Source: Psychrilyobacter sp.
GTDB taxonomy: Bacteria > Fusobacteriota > Fusobacteriia > Fusobacteriales > Fusobacteriaceae
NCBI GenBank assembly: GCA_023145315.1
Contig: JAGLEA010000124.1
Location: 1-10,266, forward strand
Direction: 5' to 3'
Length of the DNA: 10,266 nucleotides
Both the position numbers and the translations under genes were made by a program. Shown here one piece after another: positions 6,909 through 10,266 of the stretch. Within the stretch, counting starts at the first letter, position 1. Every line of letters starts with the position of its first letter. Below the pieces are notes generated by a model that saw only the letters and a program-made list of their open reading frames with translations, was not told the origin of the DNA and made no database searches.

Positions 6909-7817
6909 TTACTCTCTGCTTGTATCAGTGCTCCTTTCAATCTTTATTTTACTTTTTTTATTCCCGTCTACTATTATTACCCTACTTTTTCTTTCTTTTA
7001 CTTCCTTTTCTACAGTTGATTTTACTCCTAATCCAGATGTTGGTATGAAATAAGTTTTTTTATTAAATGTTTTTTCGTGACCTAACTTATCATAGACTGT
7101 CAATTCTAACTCCACCTTATTACCTTCAAATCCAGTTGTAGGTATTGTCGCTATATGAGTTGAAGTTATATTTTCGGTAGAAGTAGAACTTATTGTTATT
7201 TCTCCTTCAGCGTTACTATTAGGAGAAGAAGTAGAAGTTACTGTTTTATTTGATGATTTAAGTCGATATTTATATTTTATAATTCCAGATAATTCTGATA
7301 TCTCTACATCTATTTCATTATTATTATTTAACTCTCCTATTATTTTATTTTCATACTTACTATCATTTATACCTGTATCTAGTACAAACTTCTTCGTAAC
7401 CTCATTACCTGAATTTCCAGATCGAATTTGAGTAACTATTATTTCATTTGTTCCGTTTAAGTTTAAATCCCCTATTGCTTCTTCAAAAGGCGTTCCTTCT
7501 ACAAATCCTGTTAATGTAGTCGGTCCTCCTACTTGACCTTCAATTTTTAGTTCTAGTACATCACCAGTACCTTTTACATAAAAATTTCCAGTGACATATA
7601 CAATAGGGTTTGATATATTAGATCCATCTCCACCTTTAGTAAATTCAAATCCAGTTACATCTGTTATATTTTCTCCTGTTCGTCCTGTTGTTTGATTTAT
7701 CCACTCACCATTTTGATTTGTTAATTTTTCATATATTTTTAACTCTAATTCATCAACACTATATAGTATTTGACTACTCATAATTATTAATATAAAAACT
7801 AATATGTATTTTTTCAT
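6909..7817 (-). CDS. Exported protein of unknown function, Ig-like, first gene of the pilus operon
   Basis: About 302 residues, not recognised. A Sec signal peptide is clear: MKKY, then a hydrophobic core to about residue 18, with possible cleavage after LYS (20). There is no lipobox cysteine and no later membrane helix. The mature part is rich in Thr, Ser, Asn and Gly. Stretches such as EIIVTQIRSGN, KKFVLDTGIND and VELELTVYDKLGHEKTF have the alternating beta pattern of bacterial Ig-like surface repeats, suggesting two such units. The C-terminus is short and basic. The ATG at 7815-7817 lies 8 bases from AGGAG; the GTG at 7824-7826 overlaps that site and is unlikely to be the start. As it precedes pilB on the same strand, a periplasmic or surface role in pilus biogenesis or adhesion is plausible but inferred. 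Confidence 0.8.
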   Translation of the reverse strand: MKKYILVFILIIMSSQILYSVDELELKIYEKLTNQNGEWINQTTGRTGENITDVTGFEFTKGGDGSNISNPIVYVTGNFYVKGTGDVLELKIEGQVGGPTTLTGFVEGTPFEEAIGDLNLNGTNEIIVTQIRSGNSGNEVTKKFVLDTGINDSKYENKIIGELNNNNEIDVEISELSGIIKYKYRLKSSNKTVTSTSSPNSNAEGEITISSTSTENITSTHIATIPTTGFEGNKVELELTVYDKLGHEKTFNKKTYFIPTSGLGVKSTVEKEVKERKSRVIIVDGNKKSKIKIERSTDTSRE

Positions 7818-7864
7818 ATGCTCCACTCCTATATTTTCATTTCTATTACCTTACCTTTTACTCC

Positions 7865-7878
7865 TTTTTTTTTTTTTT
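7865..7878 (-). repeat. Homopolymer of 14 (A on the transcribed sense strand)
   Basis: Fourteen Ts on the plus strand, flanked by CC on both sides, lie between the rpsR terminator and the ribosome binding site of the secreted-protein gene, 47 bases before its start codon. No clear -35/-10 pair could be placed around it. It may sit inside or next to the promoter of the pilus operon. Confidence 0.9.
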
Positions 7879-7891
7879 CCTTTTAAATACA

Positions 7892-7922
7892 AAAAAAGCC
7901 AAGAAATAAATTTCTTGGCTCT
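7892..7922 (-). terminator. Rho-independent terminator of the rpsF-ssb-rpsR operon
   Basis: An inverted repeat AGCCAAGAAAT/ATTTCTTGGCT (arms 7898-7908 and 7911-7921) is followed on the minus strand by seven Ts. It starts 17 bases after the rpsR stop. It separates the ribosomal operon from the pilus operon. Confidence 0.92.
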
Positions 7923-7937
7923 CTAAAAAGTAATTTC

Positions 7938-8162
7938 TTACTTTGCTGTGATTGTATAAGGTAATAAAGCGATGTTTCTTGCTTGCTTTATTGCTCTAGT
8001 TAATTTTCTTTGTAACTTAGCACTTGCTCCAGTTACTCTTGCAGGATTGATTCTACCTTTATCAGACATAAATCTTTTTAATAAATCTGCATTTTTATAG
8101 TTTAACTCTTCAGCTTTAACTCTTAATTTTGCTCTTCTTCTTCTCTTTCTGAATTCTGCCAA
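7938..8162 (-). CDS. rpsR: Small-subunit ribosomal protein S18
   Basis: About 74 residues, normal for bS18, which binds the 30S platform next to S6. Conserved features are the basic N-terminus (FRKRRRRAKLR), YKNADLLKRFMSDKGRI, P.RVTGASAKLQRKLTRAIKQARNIALLPY and a short tail. The zinc-binding cysteines found in some Firmicute S18 proteins are absent. Start choice: an upstream GTG (8169-8171) is part of the AGGAGGTG ribosome binding site itself, so the TTG at 8160-8162, 8 bases further, is preferred and gives the usual MAEF N-terminus. It is the last gene of the rpsF-ssb-rpsR operon, only 18 bases after ssb. Confidence 0.97.
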   Translation of the reverse strand: MAEFRKRRRRAKLRVKAEELNYKNADLLKRFMSDKGRINPARVTGASAKLQRKLTRAIKQARNIALLPYTITAK

Positions 8163-8180
8163 TTCAGTCACCTCCTAAAA

Positions 8181-8615
8181 TTAGAACGGGAATTCGTCAT
8201 CGTCATCATTGTCGACAACACCCGTTGGTTCTGGTTTTTTTATTGTTTTTGCACTTCCATAATCATTCTTTGGTTTTGATGGAGTAGATTCAAAATTTCC
8301 ACTATCATTTTTAGAACCTAAAAATTCAATTCTATCTACGATAACGTCTGTTCCATATCTTTTTTCACCGTTAACTTCATATGTTCTTGTTTGAATTCTA
8401 CCTTGTACTCCAGTATTACTACCTTTTCTCAAATATTCACCAATCAATTCTGCCGTCTTACCGAAAGCAGTACAACCTATAAAATCTGCTGGATCATCTC
8501 TTTTCATTCTATTAACTGCTAGTGTGAATCTGCAAAAAGCCATTCCACTTTGTCCATACTTTAATTCTGGGTCTTTTACTAGTCTTCCTGTTAATACTAC
8601 TAAATTCATAGACAT
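8181..8615 (-). CDS. ssb: Single-stranded DNA-binding protein
   Basis: 144 residues. An N-terminal OB fold (about 1-103) carries the family landmarks NLVVLTGRLVKDPEL, FCRFTLAVNR, DFIGCTAFGKTAE and GSNTGVQGRIQTRTYE..GEKRY. A short, flexible linker follows, and then the acidic C-terminal tip DDDDEFPF that recruits replication and repair partners. It coats single-stranded DNA as a tetramer. The ATG at 8613-8615 sits 6 bases after AGGAGG. Placement between rpsF and rpsR is the conserved bacterial arrangement. The usual tryptophan of the 'D(W/F)' strand is Phe here, a common substitution. Confidence 0.98.
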   Translation of the reverse strand: MSMNLVVLTGRLVKDPELKYGQSGMAFCRFTLAVNRMKRDDPADFIGCTAFGKTAELIGEYLRKGSNTGVQGRIQTRTYEVNGEKRYGTDVIVDRIEFLGSKNDSGNFESTPSKPKNDYGSAKTIKKPEPTGVVDNDDDDEFPF

Positions 8616-8655
8616 AATATTCCTCCTAAATTAAACATTTTACTTAAACTTGTAA

Positions 8656-8937
8656 TTAGTTTTTAGTAATGATGTATCTCATTACTTCTTCAGTAATGTT
8701 TAACTTATTTTCTGCAGCTTGTAAGTTTTGCCCTTCAGCTTTAAATGTAGTTAATACATAGAAACCTGTTCCTTTCTTTTCGATTGGATAAGCTAACTTT
8801 CTTTCACCCATTTTTGTAGTTTTTAATTCAGTTGCAGTTGCTGCTGTTAAGATAGTTTCTACTTTCTCAATGATAGCACCTCTTGCATCTTCCATAACTG
8901 TTGGGTTAATGATGTACATAATTTCGTAATTAGTCAT
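8656..8937 (-). CDS. rpsF: Small-subunit ribosomal protein S6
   Basis: 93 residues, the normal bS6 length; S6 pairs with S18 on the 30S platform. Visible landmarks are TNYEIMYIINP near the N-terminus, GERKLAYPIEKKGTGFYVLTTF, and NKLNITEEVMRYIITKN at the end. The ATG at 8935-8937 is preceded by GGAGG (8946-8950). The frame stays open for 22 more codons to an ATG at 9001-9003, but that ATG overlaps the -10 box of the promoter and cannot be in the transcript, so the shorter start is chosen. First gene of the operon with ssb and rpsR. Confidence 0.97.
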   Translation of the reverse strand: MTNYEIMYIINPTVMEDARGAIIEKVETILTAATATELKTTKMGERKLAYPIEKKGTGFYVLTTFKAEGQNLQAAENKLNITEEVMRYIITKN

Positions 8938-8995
8938 TTGTTTGACCTCCTTCCCTCTGGATTTTGCCCAAGTAATTTTATTACTCAAACAGGGT
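8938..8995 (-). promoter_or_regulatory. rpsF mRNA leader with possible structured element
   Basis: The roughly 60-base leader between the promoter and rpsF has an inner hairpin AGTAAT-AAA-ATTACT (8971-8985). It also has a second possible pairing: TGTTTGA near the 5' end (8985-8991) is fully complementary to TCAAACA between the ribosome binding site and the start codon (8939-8945). Closing this pairing would trap the ribosome binding site in a loop. S6:S18 autoregulatory leaders are known in many bacteria, but the CCG element I associate with them is not evident here, so a regulatory role is only suggested. Confidence 0.35.
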
Positions 8996-9001
8996 GCATC
9001 C

Positions 9002-9030
9002 ATTATATCATATCCGTAAGACTAAAGCAA
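9002..9030 (-). promoter_or_regulatory. Promoter of the rpsF-ssb-rpsR operon
   Basis: On the minus strand, TTGCTT (9025-9030), a 17-base spacer ending in TGA, and a perfect TATAAT (9002-9007). The TG one base before the -10 makes it an extended -10 promoter. Transcription should begin near 8993-8996, giving a leader of about 60 bases. This is the strongest sigma70-type match seen in the window. Confidence 0.85.
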
Positions 9031-9071
9031 GGAAAAAATAAAATTCTACTACCGTTCAATCTATGAATTCC

Positions 9072-9094
9072 ATGAAAATAATATTTATTTTCAT
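9072..9094 (-). terminator. Weak AT-rich hairpin after the small membrane protein gene
   Basis: A 9-bp inverted repeat ATGAAAATA/TATTTTCAT with a 5-base loop starts at the stop codon of the membrane protein gene. It lacks a T tract and is almost all A-T, so termination here would be inefficient at best. Confidence 0.25.
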
Positions 9095-9330
9095 CAACCA
9101 ATAGACATAATAAAATTAATCATAGGCTTAAACACAAATAGCATCATAATTAAAAATGTTAAACTCAGTAAAACAATTAATTTTAATTTTGCGTGTTCTC
9201 CAAATAATATTTTTCTTAACCCTAACCGATCTATTATATAACAAAGTACTCCTACAACAATTATAGCTAATAACAATATTATAATTCCTACAACCTTTCC
9301 TATAAAGGTAGCTAGTATAAGTCTAGACAA
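9094..9330 (-). CDS. Small two-helix membrane protein, unknown function
   Basis: About 78 residues, not recognised. There are two hydrophobic segments: IGKVVGIIILLLAIIVVGVLCYII in two parts (IGKVVGIIILLL, AIIVVGVLCYII) near the N-terminus, and LIVLLSLTFLIMMLFVF near the C-terminus. They are joined by a basic loop (DRLGLRKILFGEHAKLK), so the loop probably faces the cytoplasm with both ends outside. Start choice: GTG at 9337-9339 is part of the AAGAGGTG ribosome binding site, so a TTG at 9331-9333 or 9328-9330 is more likely; the latter has a 6-base spacing. It lies between ftsZ and rpsF on the same strand but follows the ftsZ terminator. No clear promoter was found in the 94 bases upstream, only a weak TTGGCG with no matching -10. 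Confidence 0.7.
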   Translation of the reverse strand: MSRLILATFIGKVVGIIILLLAIIVVGVLCYIIDRLGLRKILFGEHAKLKLIVLLSLTFLIMMLFVFKPMINFIMSIG

Positions 9331-9433
9331 CAAGATCACCTCTTAATATTTATTTTAATTACTACAAATCCTCTAATTTTGCATAAAAACTTAATCTTTA
9401 AATTAAAATTTATCGCCAATATTTTACAGGATC

Positions 9434-9474
9434 AAAAAAGAACTACTCAAATATAATCAGAGCAGTTCTTTTTT
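9434..9474 (-). terminator. Rho-independent terminator of ftsZ
   Basis: On the minus strand AAGAACTGCTC pairs with GAGTAGTTCTT (one G-U wobble) around a loop of about 10 bases, followed by six Ts. The stem's A tract starts right at the ftsZ stop codon, so gene and terminator abut. Confidence 0.88.
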
Positions 9475-10266
9475 TTAGTTATTTCTTCTCATCCAAGCTG
9501 GAATGTCTAAATCTTCTTCTTCTTTTCCTTCTACTTTCTTTTCTACACTTGGTTTTTCTATCGCTACGACTTTACTATCTGAAGCACCTTCAGAAAAGTT
9601 TGTTGCAACTATCGTTACTTGTAAAACTTCTCCCATCTCGTCATCAGCTGTTACACCAAACATAACATCATCAGGCTTACCAGCCGCTTCTTTCACCATG
9701 TTCGAGATAGCAAACGCCTCATTTAATCCTAATGTAGATGATGCCGTTATATTTAATAATATTTTACCTGCACCTGTTATTGATTTTTCTAGTAATGGAC
9801 TTTGGAGTGCTAATTCAGTTGCTTTTACTGCTCTATTTTCACCTTCTGCTTCTCCAAAACCAATCATAGCTACTCCTGAATCTAGCATAGTAGTTCTAAT
9901 GTCTGCGAAGTCTAGGTTAATTAAACCTGTTTTTAATATTAAATCTGCTAGTCCTTTTATTCCTATTTTTAACACATTATTAGCTTCCATAAAGGCATTT
10001 TGGAGGGTAATTGTTTTTTCTGGTAGTTCGAATAGTTTGTCATTAGGAATTACAATAAGTGCATCTACTACATCGTTCAAATTAACGATTCCTTCCTCTG
10101 CGTTTCTCATTCTACTATTACCTTCAAAACTAAATGGTTTCGTTACCACAGCAACAGTCAATATGCCCATATCTTTAGCTACTTTAGCTATTACTGGAGC
10201 TGCACCTGTTCCCGTTCCTCCACCCATACCAGAAGTTATGAATAACATATCAGTTTCTTCTAATAA
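9475..10266 (-). CDS. ftsZ: Cell division GTPase FtsZ, C-terminal part
   Basis: 263 codons in frame to the window's right edge; the N-terminal roughly 100 residues, including the first nucleotide-binding loops, lie outside. The tubulin signature GMGGGTGTGAAP is present near the edge, as is the catalytic T7 loop GLINLDFADIRTTM, whose aspartates complete the GTPase site of the neighbouring subunit. After the globular core comes a short acidic linker (EGKEEED) and the conserved C-terminal peptide LDIPAWMRR that binds membrane tethers such as FtsA. FtsZ polymerises into the cytokinetic ring under the inner membrane. No internal start should be assumed: the in-frame Met at 10246-10248 is within the family core. 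A terminator follows at once. Confidence 0.98.
   Translation of the reverse strand, partial: LLEETDMLFITSGMGGGTGTGAAPVIAKVAKDMGILTVAVVTKPFSFEGNSRMRNAEEGIVNLNDVVDALIVIPNDKLFELPEKTITLQNAFMEANNVLKIGIKGLADLILKTGLINLDFADIRTTMLDSGVAMIGFGEAEGENRAVKATELALQSPLLEKSITGAGKILLNITASSTLGLNEAFAISNMVKEAAGKPDDVMFGVTADDEMGEVLQVTIVATNFSEGASDSKVVAIEKPSVEKKVEGKEEEDLDIPAWMRRNN

Overview
This is an AT-rich window in which every supported gene lies on the minus strand, so transcription runs from high to low coordinates. The best guess for the source is a member of the Fusobacteriota (a diderm, low-GC phylum). The ribosomal protein S18 sequence (start MAEFRKRRRRAKLRVKAEE, no zinc cysteines) resembles Fusobacterium S18 as I remember it, and the codon use and base composition fit. 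The assignment is inferred, not proven.

Right-hand part (about 7.9-10.27 kb): conserved housekeeping genes. The 3' part of ftsZ enters from the right edge and ends at a hairpin terminator. Next come a small two-helix membrane protein of unknown function and then the rpsF-ssb-rpsR operon (ribosomal protein S6, single-strand DNA-binding protein, ribosomal protein S18). That operon has a clear extended -10 promoter and a strong terminator.

Middle and left part (0.16-7.82 kb): a type IV pilus/pseudopilus assembly operon with no convincing internal terminator. In transcription order it encodes an exported protein with an Ig-like look, the assembly ATPase PilB, the inner-membrane platform PilC, an ABC transporter ATPase, its ABC-2-type permease, a membrane-anchored TPR-like protein, and three tandem class III-signal pilins. 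A strong terminator follows the last pilin. ATPase + permease + TPR protein beside pilus genes recalls the pilG-pilH-pilI segment of Myxococcus xanthus and similar Geobacter loci. No pilus retraction ATPase, prepilin peptidase, PilMNOP or secretin is in this window.

The main points of interest are: the three tandem pilins, two of which have nearly identical 5' ends but divergent heads; the ABC transporter/TPR module in a pilus operon; a PilB whose usual N-terminal domain is replaced by a short low-complexity region; an unrecognised secreted protein leading the operon; and two long A/T homopolymers placed before the operon's first gene and before the pilins. At the far left only the first 19 codons of the next gene are present.
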